Origin: JAFDBW01 sp963723355
GTDB lineage: Bacteria > Desulfobacterota > Desulfuromonadia > Desulfuromonadales > BM103
Assembly: GCA_963723355.1 (NCBI GenBank)
Contig: CAVRQQ010000034.1
Location: forward strand, 62,001 to 126,000
Length of the DNA: 64,000 nucleotides
Reading direction: 5' to 3'
Numbering within the stretch: position 1 is the stretch's first letter; every line of letters starts with the position of its first letter. Both the position numbers and the translations under genes were made by a program. Positions 37,288 through 46,900 of the stretch are shown one piece after another. Below the pieces are notes generated by a model. It was given only the letters and a program-made list of their open reading frames with translations. It was not told the origin of the DNA and did not search any database.

Positions 37288-38757
37288 ATGCTCGATTCCG
37301 AGATCCGCGAAGGCTTGACCTTCGATGATGTTTTGCTTCTCCCCGCTCATTCCAAAGTCCTCCCGCGCGATGTTGATCTGACCACTTACCTTACGACCCG
37401 AATAAAGCTGAATATTCCACTTTTGTCTGCGGCGATGGATACGGTGACCGAAGCGCGTACCGCGATCTGCATGGCCAGGGAAGGGGGGATCGGCATTGTT
37501 CACAAGAACATGACGCCGGTTGAACAGGCCCTTCAGGTTGACCAGGTCAAGAAATCGGAAAGCGGCATGATCGTTGACCCGATCACCATGGACCCTGATC
37601 AGAAAATTTATGAAGCGCTGGAGTTGATGGAGAAATACCGGATCTCGGGCGTCCCGATCACCAAGAACGGCCTATTGGTCGGTATCCTGACCAACCGTGA
37701 CCTGCGTTTTGAAACACAGCTGAACCAGCCGATCGCAAATGTCATGACCAAGGACAAGCTGGTTACGGTGCCGCCGGGAACGACGCTCGAAGAAGCAAAG
37801 AAACATCTTCATGAGCATCGGATCGAGAAGCTCCTGGTTGTCGACGACAGCTTTGCCCTCAAAGGTCTGATCACGATCAAGGATATCGAAAAGGTCCGCA
37901 AATACCCTAACGCCTGCAAGGACGACATGGGTCGTCTCCGGGTCGGTGCCGCGCTCGGCGTCGGTGATGACCGCGAAGAACGTCTCGAATTGCTGGTCAA
38001 GGCCGGTGTCGATGCAATCATCATTGATACGGCACACGGTCATTCACAGGCGGTCATCGATGCCGTGGCCGAGACCCGCAGAGCTTATCCTGAGCTTTCC
38101 CTGATTGCAGGGAACATTGCCTCAGCCAGCGCCGCAGAGGTGCTGATCAAGGCCGGGGCCGATGCAGTAAAAGTCGGCATCGGGCCGGGATCGATCTGCA
38201 CCACCCGTGTGGTTGCCGGTGTCGGTGTCCCCCAGATTACAGCGATCGCCGATGTTTCGCAGATAACCCGCAAACTCGGCGTGCCGTTGATTGCCGATGG
38301 TGGTATCAAGTACTCCGGTGAGCTGCCGAAAGCAATTGCTGCGGGTGCCGATACGATCATGATCGGTTCCCTCTTCGCCGGGACGGACGAATCCCCCGGG
38401 GAAACGATCCTCTACCAGGGCCGGACCTATAAATCCTACCGCGGCATGGGCAGTATCGGTGCCATGAAGCAGGGCAGCAAGGACCGCTACTTCCAGAGCG
38501 ACGAGATTGATGTCAAACTTGTCCCGGAAGGGATTGAAGGGCGCGTGCCTTATCGCGGCCCGCTCTCGGCAAACATTCATCAATTGATGGGTGGCCTGCG
38601 CTCCGGCATGGGCTACACCGGTTGCCGTACGATCAGGGAACTTAAGGACAACGGACAGTTCATGCGTATCACCAACGCAGGTCTGCGTGAGTCGCATGTC
38701 CATGACGTCAATATCACCCACGAAGCGCCGAACTACCGGATCGAGAAACCCAGCTAG
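37288..38757 (+). CDS. guaB: Inosine-5'-monophosphate dehydrogenase
   Basis: Oxidises IMP to XMP with NAD, the committed step to GMP. The TIM barrel is interrupted by two CBS domains at residues about 90-205 (VDPITMDPDQKIYEALELM, IANVMTKDKLVTV). The catalytic Cys304 is in GPGSICTTRVVAGVG, and the flap has SYRGMGSIGAM. I chose ATG 37288 because ggagg lies 8 bases before it; a frame-extending ATG at 37273 lacks this. guaA follows after a repeat, so both steps to GMP are together. Confidence 0.97.
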   Translation: MLDSEIREGLTFDDVLLLPAHSKVLPRDVDLTTYLTTRIKLNIPLLSAAMDTVTEARTAICMAREGGIGIVHKNMTPVEQALQVDQVKKSESGMIVDPITMDPDQKIYEALELMEKYRISGVPITKNGLLVGILTNRDLRFETQLNQPIANVMTKDKLVTVPPGTTLEEAKKHLHEHRIEKLLVVDDSFALKGLITIKDIEKVRKYPNACKDDMGRLRVGAALGVGDDREERLELLVKAGVDAIIIDTAHGHSQAVIDAVAETRRAYPELSLIAGNIASASAAEVLIKAGADAVKVGIGPGSICTTRVVAGVGVPQITAIADVSQITRKLGVPLIADGGIKYSGELPKAIAAGADTIMIGSLFAGTDESPGETILYQGRTYKSYRGMGSIGAMKQGSKDRYFQSDEIDVKLVPEGIEGRVPYRGPLSANIHQLMGGLRSGMGYTGCRTIRELKDNGQFMRITNAGLRESHVHDVNITHEAPNYRIEKPS

Positions 38758-38759
38758 AG

Positions 38760-38840
38760 GCGGCGGCTGGGGGTTGGGGGCTAGGGGCTGGTATAAGATT
38801 CTGAATCTTTCAGCCCCCAGCCCCCAGTCTCCAGCCCCTG
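38760..38840. repeat. G-rich/C-rich imperfect inverted repeat between guaB and guaA
   Basis: The left arm (about 38765-38792) is several copies of a ggctggggg-like unit and the right arm (about 38812-38839) its C-rich counterpart, around an AT-rich loop of about 18 bases. It can form a long hairpin; the left arm also has several G runs of four to five, compatible with a G-quadruplex. The right arm ends only a few bases before the guaA start, where no ribosome site is seen. Confidence 0.75.
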
Positions 38841-38846
38841 AATAAA

Positions 38847-40403
38847 ATGGATATCCATTCTGAAAAGATCCTGATCCTCGACTTCGGATCACAATACACC
38901 CAGTTGATTGCCCGACGGGTGCGTGAAGCGCATGTCTACTGCGAGTTGCATCCTTTTGACATGAGCCTGGGAGAGATCAAGGCATTCAATGCCAGGGGGA
39001 TCATCCTTTCAGGCGGGCCAAAATCGGTTTATGAGGAAGGCGCGCCGGCAATCGAGGAAGAACTCTTCGAACTCGGGATCCCCGTGCTGGGGATCTGCTA
39101 TGGCATGCAGCTGATGTGTCACCATTTCGGCGGCAAGGTCGTGCCAGCAGGCAAGCGCGAGTATGGTCATGCCGACCTTCTGGCCAAAAATTCTCCCGGG
39201 CCGCTTTTTGACAGCTTTTTTGTCGATGGTCACAGCCCGGTCTGGATGAGTCACGGTGATCATGTCGAGATCGTACCCAAAGGTTTTGAGGAAATTGCCG
39301 AGACGGACAACGCCCCGGTATGCGGCATCCAGAATGTTGAGCGCAACCTCTACGGAGTCCAGTTCCATCCCGAAGTCAACCATACCCCACGCGGGGAACT
39401 CCTGATTGATACATTCGTACGCAAAATCTGCGGTTGTACCGGGCAGTGGACTCCCGGCCATATTATCGAAGATGCTGTTGCCCGCATCCGGGAGCAGGTT
39501 GGAGCAGAAGAAGTCATCCTCGGCCTCTCTGGTGGTGTCGATTCATCGGTCGCCGCGGCGTTGATCCATCGGGCGATCGGTGACCAGCTGACCTGCGTCT
39601 TCGTCGATAACGGCCTGTTGCGCCTCGGCGAAGGAGACCAGGTGATGGCCACCTTTGCCGAGAACCTTGGTGTCAAGGTCCTCCGGGTTGATGCAGAAGA
39701 GCGTTTCCTTGAGAAACTGGCGGGCGAAGCCGATCCGGAGAAGAAACGCAAGATCATCGGCAACCTGTTCGTAGATATCTTCGAGGAGGAATCGAAGAGA
39801 CTGGCCAATGCCAGGTGGCTCGCACAAGGGACCATTTACCCCGATGTCATCGAATCGGCAGGGGCCAAAACCGGCAAGGCCCACAATATCAAAAGTCACC
39901 ACAATGTCGGTGGCCTGCCTGATTACATGACTCTCAATCTGCTGGAGCCGTTGCGTGAACTGTTCAAGGACGAGGTGAGGGCAATCGGCGAGGAGCTGGG
40001 CTTGCCACACCGCATGGTTTGGCGTCATCCCTTCCCCGGTCCAGGTCTCGGTGTCCGTATCCTCGGAGAAATCAAAAAGGAATACTGCGACATCCTGCGC
40101 CAGGCCGATGCCATCTATATCGATGAGCTCTACCAGACCGGACATTATGATAAAATCAGCCAGGCTTTCGCCGTGTTCCTGCCGGTGAAAAGCGTCGGTG
40201 TCATGGGGGATGGCCGCACCTACGAGTATGTGATCGCCCTGCGTGCCGTGGAAACCAAGGATTTCATGACGGCGGGCTGGTATCCTATGCCCTACGCTGA
40301 CCTCGCACGTATCAGTAACCGGATTATCAATGAAGTCCGTGGTGTGAACAGGGTTACCTACGACATTTCAAGTAAACCTCCCGCAACCATAGAGTGGGAG
40401 TAG
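38847..40403 (+). CDS. guaA: GMP synthase (glutamine-hydrolysing)
   Basis: Converts XMP to GMP using ATP and glutamine. The class I glutaminase is at residues 1-195 with GICYGMQ (nucleophile Cys84) and the HPEVNHT triad element; the ATP pyrophosphatase follows with SGGVDSS at 228-234; the dimerisation domain ends in KPPATIEWE. At 518 residues the length is normal. There is no clear ribosome site before ATG 38847, and a G/C-rich repeat abuts it. A terminator follows. Confidence 0.97.
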   Translation: MDIHSEKILILDFGSQYTQLIARRVREAHVYCELHPFDMSLGEIKAFNARGIILSGGPKSVYEEGAPAIEEELFELGIPVLGICYGMQLMCHHFGGKVVPAGKREYGHADLLAKNSPGPLFDSFFVDGHSPVWMSHGDHVEIVPKGFEEIAETDNAPVCGIQNVERNLYGVQFHPEVNHTPRGELLIDTFVRKICGCTGQWTPGHIIEDAVARIREQVGAEEVILGLSGGVDSSVAAALIHRAIGDQLTCVFVDNGLLRLGEGDQVMATFAENLGVKVLRVDAEERFLEKLAGEADPEKKRKIIGNLFVDIFEEESKRLANARWLAQGTIYPDVIESAGAKTGKAHNIKSHHNVGGLPDYMTLNLLEPLRELFKDEVRAIGEELGLPHRMVWRHPFPGPGLGVRILGEIKKEYCDILRQADAIYIDELYQTGHYDKISQAFAVFLPVKSVGVMGDGRTYEYVIALRAVETKDFMTAGWYPMPYADLARISNRIINEVRGVNRVTYDISSKPPATIEWE

Positions 40404-40428
40404 ATCTCGAAAATTAATCGAATCATGG

Positions 40429-40461
40429 AACCGGAAGCCAGATAAGACTTCCGGTTTTTTT
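40429..40461 (+). terminator. Intrinsic terminator after guaA
   Basis: Arms 40429-40437 and 40448-40456 pair perfectly (9 base pairs, 10-base loop), followed by T at 40455-40461. It begins 26 bases after the guaA stop. Confidence 0.92.
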
Positions 40462-40544
40462 GTGTCTATTATCTACAGTCAGAAATTGCAAAGACATCCG
40501 AATGTCGCAAAATTTCAAACTCGTGGAATTAGCATGTCGCCACC

Positions 40545-40665
40545 TGAAAACGGGAGCGGCTTTACTTTTCCCGCGATAAAAGCAAAAGCCCAGGAGAAAC
40601 CCGGAAATAAAGCCCCCCGTGACGCAACTTTAGTCACCTCATAACGGGGCCCCTCAGCGGCTGAA
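40545..40665 (+). other. Possible structured leader upstream of the gene at 40777
   Basis: This part of a 315-base gap is richer in GC than its flanks and has nested complementarity: a GTGAC/GTCAC stem (40619-40623 with 40633-40637) inside a CCCCGT/ACGGGG stem (near 40615-40620 and 40644-40649), and a purine-rich segment before it with GCAAAAG and GAGAAA. It may be an RNA leader. It does not match a riboswitch class well enough to name. The remaining gap (40666-40776) shows only an AT-rich stretch with TATGAT near 40693. Confidence 0.3.
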
Positions 40666-40776
40666 GTCTCATCCATTTCTTAAAACAGTTTATTATGATA
40701 ATCTTTTGTTGCACAATCCTGATGGGGACTACAGAGGGAAATCGACAGATCTTATATATAAGGCTGGAGTGGTCTG

Positions 40777-41457
40777 ATGAAAAAATCCGCTGAAACACTG
40801 ACCGCCCGTGAGTCGGTCTGGACCTACCGAATAAGACAAAAGATCGCCCTGGAGCGAATTGTCTTGACGGTCGGCAACCCCAAGGAGAAGTACCGGGCGA
40901 AGCAGTTTTTGGAGGCGATGGAACATGCTTGCCCTGAGCTCCTTGAAGATTTTGAGCAATATACTTTCGAACTTATCGATCATCCCGCACCCGAACTGTT
41001 TGATGAAAGCGAATACTCCAAGGCCAAGGGACGCAAAACAGCATTAAAACTACCCAGAGATATCGTTTGGGAGGAAAAAATCATCAGCAGGGCCGTCAGG
41101 GAGTACACAGACCTCTTTCACCCCTGCATGAATATTTTCAATAACGCGATGATGGGCCTGCAATACTTGAGTAATCTCCACCCGGAATTATTCGTCAGGG
41201 CCAGGACTCAGGCCATCGAGCAAAGAGATCAGATCTTGACCTTCGAGATCTACTGTAAATGTGGCTGTACCACCCCAGAGAACCGCCAACCGGCAGACTC
41301 ATTCAAAATTGCCAGCCGGGGCCGTTTTGAAAGCGTCTCAAAACGAATAGCTTATGCCAGGCAGGCTACGGAGGATACTGGTGACAATCTTCAGGATGAC
41401 TGGCAGTTCTTCCTGGACAGAATCAGGGAAGTGGCTCCGGAGATGTTGACAGTTTGA
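40777..41457 (+). CDS. Hypothetical protein, charged and helical
   Basis: A 226-residue cytoplasmic protein I do not recognise. It is strongly helical and charged, with clusters of acidic residues, and a short cysteine motif (YCKCGCTTP near residue 160) that could bind a metal. No signal peptide or span. ATG 40777 follows ctggagtgg. Next comes a WYL-domain regulator 64 bases on, same strand. An uncharacterised stress or signalling gene is the most one can infer from this. Confidence 0.65.
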   Translation: MKKSAETLTARESVWTYRIRQKIALERIVLTVGNPKEKYRAKQFLEAMEHACPELLEDFEQYTFELIDHPAPELFDESEYSKAKGRKTALKLPRDIVWEEKIISRAVREYTDLFHPCMNIFNNAMMGLQYLSNLHPELFVRARTQAIEQRDQILTFEIYCKCGCTTPENRQPADSFKIASRGRFESVSKRIAYARQATEDTGDNLQDDWQFFLDRIREVAPEMLTV

Positions 41458-41521
41458 CAAAGTACTCCCTTCTAAAAATTAAGAGTAAGAGCTGTTGAAG
41501 TGTTCTGCAGAGGCATCAAAA

Positions 41522-42685
41522 ATGACAAAAACCACAAGGAAGCCAGGCAAGCCTGCCAAAAAGTACAGCCAGGCAGCGCGTTTGCATGATGTGATCCGGA
41601 TCCTCGAGGTTCGTTACGGGGCCACGGTAGACGAATTGGCTGAAGAGTGCGGTGTGACCCGCAGGACTGTCTATCGTGACCTGGACGCAATCCGGGATGC
41701 GGGTTATCCACTTGTTTCCGAGCCGGAAGAGAGCGGTCAGACAGTCTACCGTTTCATCACTGGTTTTAAGAAGATCTTGCCGATAACGTTTTCTCTCGAA
41801 GAGCTTATGACACTGTACTTGTGTCGCGGACAGCTTGGCTTCTTGCGGGGGACGCCATTCCAGGATGACCTTGATGCCATTTTCAGTCGCATCCATTCCA
41901 GTCTGCCACCACGCAGTATTGCTCACCTGGAACGGATTGCCGAGACGGCATCACCGAAATTCCAGGGTGAGCGTGACTATGCTGCCCAAAAAGAACTGTT
42001 GAAAGAGCTGCGCCGGGCATTGCTCTATCAGTATCGCATTGAGCTGGTTTACACTCCGGCACGGCGGTCCACTGAGAGCTATGTTTTCGACCCTTACACC
42101 CTGTTGTTCTATGAGGGCGCCCTCTATCTCGGTGGCTACGCGCATAACCGGAAAGCATTGAGACTCTTTCTGGTCGACCGGATCAGGCAGGTTGAGGTTC
42201 TCAGGGACCGCTTTGAAGTCCCTGAGGATTTTTCCGCCAGCAATCTGACGGGCTCCGCGTTCGGATTGATCGATGAAGGTGAGTTTACCGTCAAGGTTCG
42301 TTTCTCTGCTGAGATCAGTCACTTGATTCGAGAGCGGATTTGGCATCCCAGCCAGCAAATGGTCGAAGAAAAGGATGGCTCGGTGACTCTTTGTTTTGCA
42401 GCCAGTGGTGAAAAGGAGATCTTGTCCTGGCTCTACTCCTACCTCCCTCATGTCCAACTACTCGAACCGGAAGAACTGAAAGCTCAATTCTACACCGGAC
42501 TTGAGCAATGTCTGGGTATGCCGGGACGCGACAGGGCTGAATCTAGGTATTATATTTCTTCTGATGACTTTGCTGTCTTATCTCAGCATTTTTTTGGGAT
42601 CTATGTTTTGCGCGTTCCTCGTCCCGCGTCACTCGTACCGATGTTCAGTGTGACATATTCTGTCGTAGGGCGGTTTAAGATGTAA
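41522..42685 (+). CDS. WYL-domain transcriptional regulator (YafY-type)
   Basis: An N-terminal winged helix (residues about 15-75: RLHDVIRILEVRYGATVDELAEECGVTRRTVYRDLDAI) is followed by a WYL domain (residues about 150-230, IELVYTPARR, FDPYTLLFYEGALYLGGYA) and a WCX-like end. WYL domains sense nucleotides or nucleic-acid ligands and often control DNA-damage or defence genes. Start ATG 41522 is preferred to TTG 41495. After LGMPGRDRA the last 45 residues do not look like the family and the shifted frame has an immediate stop near 42540, so the C-terminus may be read-through caused by a lost stop or a one-base indel. Confidence 0.85.
   Translation: MTKTTRKPGKPAKKYSQAARLHDVIRILEVRYGATVDELAEECGVTRRTVYRDLDAIRDAGYPLVSEPEESGQTVYRFITGFKKILPITFSLEELMTLYLCRGQLGFLRGTPFQDDLDAIFSRIHSSLPPRSIAHLERIAETASPKFQGERDYAAQKELLKELRRALLYQYRIELVYTPARRSTESYVFDPYTLLFYEGALYLGGYAHNRKALRLFLVDRIRQVEVLRDRFEVPEDFSASNLTGSAFGLIDEGEFTVKVRFSAEISHLIRERIWHPSQQMVEEKDGSVTLCFAASGEKEILSWLYSYLPHVQLLEPEELKAQFYTGLEQCLGMPGRDRAESRYYISSDDFAVLSQHFFGIYVLRVPRPASLVPMFSVTYSVVGRFKM
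42650..42665. promoter_or_regulatory. Candidate operator: TGACA-N5-TGTCG inverted repeat
   Basis: An imperfect inverted repeat at 42651-42665, about 45 bases upstream of the gene at 42710 and inside the doubtful 3' tail of the WYL gene. Its position between a regulator and the next gene makes it a candidate binding site; there is no other evidence. Confidence 0.25.
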
Positions 42686-42709
42686 TCATAACCCTCAGGG
42701 AGGTCATTT

Positions 42710-43078
42710 ATGATTTACATCGGAACGACAGAAGACAACGGTAGCGCTATTTATTTTGATATCCACTCGGCCGAACGACAGGGGCGCGGCATGCGTTTCT
42801 CCGGTACCGTTGGCGATGGCTGCTACGAAGGTGAAGTCCTGGTTGAGATTGGACGCATTGAATCGGTGACCTTTGTCGACGCGTGGCTGGGCGGTTCCGG
42901 TTTTGCCGAGTTTTTCGACCGCTGTGGCACGACAATGCTTGAAGACGCCTTACTGGAATCGGTTCGCGAGATACCGTTTTTCTGCTCGCGGCCCAGCCAG
43001 CCGCATGGCAACGGTGGGACTCCTGAAGCGACATTGGTTTCTGAATCTTCATCATTCTGGGAGTCCGGTGTCTGCTGA
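42710..43078 (+). CDS. Hypothetical protein
   Basis: 122 residues, not recognised. The first 95 look like a small beta-rich domain (YIGTTEDNGSAIYFDIHSAER, then FSGTVGDGCYEGEVLVEIGRIESVTF); the tail is Ser/Glu-rich and probably disordered. No export signal. A good ribosome site (cagggagg) precedes ATG 42710. It follows the WYL regulator and may be its target. Maf begins 62 bases later. Confidence 0.65.
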   Translation: MIYIGTTEDNGSAIYFDIHSAERQGRGMRFSGTVGDGCYEGEVLVEIGRIESVTFVDAWLGGSGFAEFFDRCGTTMLEDALLESVREIPFFCSRPSQPHGNGGTPEATLVSESSSFWESGVC

Positions 43079-43140
43079 TTGATTCTATTCTCCGGTTGAG
43101 GTAAAAAGGGGGCTAAATTATCTCTTTCCGGAAGGTATTC

Positions 43141-43722
43141 ATGCGCACCATAGTCCTTGCCTCAACCAGCCCCTATCGTATGCAATTAATGCGTCAACTT
43201 GAACTAAGTTTTCATGTTGCTGCGCCGCTCTACAAAGAGCAGATGGATGCCAACGTTTCCGCTGAGCTGCTGGTCAAGCATCAGGCCCTGCAGAAGGCGA
43301 AAAGTATCGCGAACAAATATGATGACGCCCTGATCGTAGGGGCCGACCAGGTTTTCGTCGATGCCCGGCACCGTGTTCTGGGTAAACCTGGTACACCACA
43401 GAAGGCCGTTGCACAACTGATGGAAATGCAGGGACGCAAACATACTTTCTATACCGGCCTGGCAATCCATAACAGTGCCAGTGGAGAGAGCATCACTGAA
43501 TTCGAGACGTTCTCTGTGACGATGCGTGAACTGACCGAAAAACAGATCAAGCATTACGTAGACAAGGAAAATCCGGTTGATTGTGCAGGATCGTTTAAAA
43601 TAGAGGGGCTTGGCATTGCCATGATGGAAAAAATGGCCGGTAACGATTACACCAGCCTGATCGGCCTGCCATTGATCCTGCTGGTCAACATGTTGAGCCA
43701 CTTCGACGTCGAGGTTTTATAG
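43141..43722 (+). CDS. Maf-like nucleotide pyrophosphatase (YceF-type)
   Basis: Hydrolyses non-canonical or modified nucleoside triphosphates. LASTSPYRMQLM at the start, VGADQV (Asp as metal ligand near residue 67), GKP and the YTGLAI-ending region mark a Maf protein. The overall look resembles the 7-methyl-GTP-preferring YceF branch (ASTSPYR, SFKIEGLGIAMMEKM). 193 residues. It is followed by dnaE. Confidence 0.88.
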   Translation: MRTIVLASTSPYRMQLMRQLELSFHVAAPLYKEQMDANVSAELLVKHQALQKAKSIANKYDDALIVGADQVFVDARHRVLGKPGTPQKAVAQLMEMQGRKHTFYTGLAIHNSASGESITEFETFSVTMRELTEKQIKHYVDKENPVDCAGSFKIEGLGIAMMEKMAGNDYTSLIGLPLILLVNMLSHFDVEVL

Positions 43723-43922
43723 TCCGGGAATCCAGGACGGGGTGTCCATGATCCAGGACCCGGAATGTTTGCCGCCAGTGCTTTTAATGTTTCCATACGG
43801 GGTGGATTTTCTGTATTCTGTAGCCGCTCTGTTAACGGAGTTTGCCGTTTTTTCTGTCACCACTCTTGTCGATTTTGTCCTGTATTCTGAATACTGAATC
43901 CAGCTTTAGGTTCTTGACATCC

Positions 43923-46900
43923 ATGCAACACGCCAATTTCGTTCATCTTCACGTGCATACCCAGTACAGCCTGCTTGATGGTGCTATCCGTGTCGGCGAT
44001 CTTGTCGAGCGGGCCAAAAAGTATCGCATGCCGGCCATGGCGATTACCGATCATGGCAATATGTTCGGTGCCCTGGAGTTTTACACCAAGGCTCATGCCG
44101 CAGGCGTAAAGCCGATCATCGGCTGTGAAGTTTATGTCGCCCCGGGCTCGCGCCATGACAAATCGGGCGCTTCCTCTTCCGGAGACGCATCCGGACACCT
44201 GGTTCTCCTCTGCAAAAACCGTGTGGGATATCGCAATCTCTGCCGACTCGTTTCCACCGCCTACCAGGACGGTTTCTATTATCGGCCGCGGATTGACTGG
44301 GATCTCCTCAGCGACAACAACGAGGGACTGATTGCCCTGACCGCCTGCCTGGGTGGAGAAATCCCCAGCCTGATCTGTCGTGGACGTATGGACCATGCCC
44401 GGCAGAGGGCAGAGGAAATGTCCCGGGTCTTTGACAATAACCGGCTCTATCTGGAACTCCAGGAAAATTTTCTTGCGGAGCAGGAGGTCGCAAATAAAGG
44501 CCTGATTGAAATCGGCAAGCAACTCGGCCTGCCGCTGGTCGCCACCAATGACTGTCATTACCTGACCAGGGATGACGCCTTTGCCCACGAGGTCCTGCTT
44601 TGCATCCAGACCGGCAAAACGATGGACGACCCGAACCGGATGCGCTTTGCCAACGAGGAGTTCTATGTCAAGACGCCCGATGAAATGGGAGAGCTTTTCA
44701 AGGCACTTCCAGAAGCGGTCAGCAATTCGGTCGAAATTGCCGAACGTTGCAATCTGGAGCTGGACGTCAGCGGCAAGAATTATCATTTCCCGTCCCTGGC
44801 CCTCGGCGACGCACAGACTCCGAGCCAGGCCCTCGAGCAGCAGTCGTTTGAAGGCCTCGAACAACGGATTGCCGAAATCCGCAAGATTCGCCCCGATTTT
44901 TCGGCGGATGATCACGCCGCATACAAGGCCCGTCTCGAGCAGGAACTGAAAATCATCAACCAGATGGGCTTCCCGGACTACTTCCTGATCGTCGCCGATT
45001 TCATCAACTGGGCAAAAAATCACGACATCCCGGTCGGCCCCGGGCGTGGCAGCGCAGCCGGAAGCCTGGTCGCCTATGCCCTCAGAATTACTGATATCGA
45101 TCCCAAGCCCTACCACCTGCTCTTCGAACGTTTCCTGAATCCGGAACGTATCTCCATGCCGGATATCGACGTTGATTTCTGTATCAACGGTCGTGAAGAT
45201 GTCATCAATTACGTGCGCGACAAATACGGCAAGGACAATGTCGCCCAGATCATCACTTTCGGTTCGATGCTCGCCCGAGCGGTCATCCGTGATGTGGGGC
45301 GTGGTATGGGGATGCCTTACGGTGAGGTGGATACGATTGCCAAGTTGATTCCCAACCCGGTCGGCAAGAAGGTGACACTCAAGGATGCACAGAAGCAGGA
45401 ACCGCGCCTGCGGGAGCTGATCGAAAAAGATGCCAGAGTCAAGAAGCTGTTTAAGGTGGCGATGTCACTGGAAGGGCTCACCCGGCACGCATCAACCCAT
45501 GCTGCCGGGGTCGTGGTCACCCCGGAGCCCCTGACCAACTACCTGCCGCTTTACGTCGACCCCAAGTCACATGGCCAGGTCACCCAGTTTGACATGGGTT
45601 ACGTAGAGAAAATCGGCCTGGTCAAGTTCGACTTCCTCGGTCTGAAAACCCTGACGGTTATTGACAAGACCGTCAAGCTGATCAGGGTGAAAAATCCCGA
45701 ATTCGATCTGGGACTGATTCCCCAGGATGATGAGCAAACCTTCCAATTACTGAGCCGTGGTGAAACGACCGGTGTCTTCCAGCTCGAATCCTCCGGGATG
45801 AAGGAGTACCTGATCAAGCTCAAGCCGTCCTGTTTCGAAGATCTGATCGCCATGGTTGCTCTTTACCGACCTGGCCCGCTTGGTTCCGGGATGGTTGATT
45901 CATTTATCAAACGCAAGCACGGTGTCGAGGAGTTCGGCTACGACTTTCCGGAACTTGAACCGATACTTAAGGACACCTACGGTGTCATTGTCTATCAGGA
46001 ACAGGTCATGCAGATCGCCCAGGTCCTTGGCAATTACAGCTTGGGAAGTGCTGATTTGCTGCGCCGGGCTATGGGCAAGAAAAAGCCCGAGGAGATGGCC
46101 AAGCAAAAGAAGAATTTCCTCGACGGTGCCAAAGGAAACAAGCTTGAGACAAAAAAGGCCGAGGCTGTGTTCGACCAGATGGAGAAGTTTGCCGAGTACG
46201 GCTTCAACAAGTCCCATTCAGCGGCTTACGCCTATATTGCCTACCAGACCGCCTACCTGAAGGCCCACTACCCGGTGGAATTCATGGCCGCCCTGCTGAC
46301 CGAGGATATGGAGAACACCGAGAAGATCATCAAGAATATCAACGAGATCCGGAATATGGGGATTGCCATCCTGCCGCCCGATATTAATGCCTCGTGCCGG
46401 AATTTCACCGTACATGAAAAAGACATCCGTTTTGGCCTCGGCGCAGTCAAGGGGGTTGGCGGCGCGGCCGTGGAGGCGATCGTCGAAGCGCGGGAAGAGG
46501 GGCCGTTCAGTTCCCTGCATGATTTCTGTGAGCGTGTCGATTTGCGTCGTGTCAACAAGCGGGTTGTCGAAGCCCTCGTCAAGTGTGGTGCATTCGATTC
46601 CTTGCAACACAAACGGGCGCAGTTTATGGCCGCCATTGAAGAAGCCATGGAATACGGCCAGAAAGTGCAGCGTGAAAAGGAATCCGGTCAGGAATCCCTG
46701 TTCGGTACTGATCAGATCGTCACCCAGAACGGTCAGATGTACGGCGAGCTCCCGGATCTGGAGGAATGGCCGGAAAATGTTTTGCTGACCAATGAAAAAG
46801 AAGCGATCGGTTTTTACATCACCGGCCACCCGCTGGCGCGGCATAGTGATGCCATCAAGCGGTTCAGCACCTGTGACACGGCAGGGCTGATGGAGCGTGC

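Noticed and set aside
40462..40644. A 60-codon open frame starting at GTG after the guaA terminator
   Set aside because: No ribosome site, no recognisable domain, and it overlaps the region with hairpin potential; coding is not supported.
40575..40665. Resemblance to a cyclic-di-GMP (GEMM) riboswitch: GCAAAAG, GAGAAA and GACGCAA words
   Set aside because: The words are not in the order or spacing of the GEMM fold and the tetraloop receptor cannot be placed; only a general structured leader is proposed.
43725..43790. Direct repeat of an atccaggac word between maf and dnaE
   Set aside because: Only two short copies within a GC-rich hairpin; could be chance.
43842..43922. 27-codon upstream extension of dnaE
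   Set aside because: The sequence is unlike DnaE N-termini, which begin just before the HVHTQYS motif; ATG 43923 fits.
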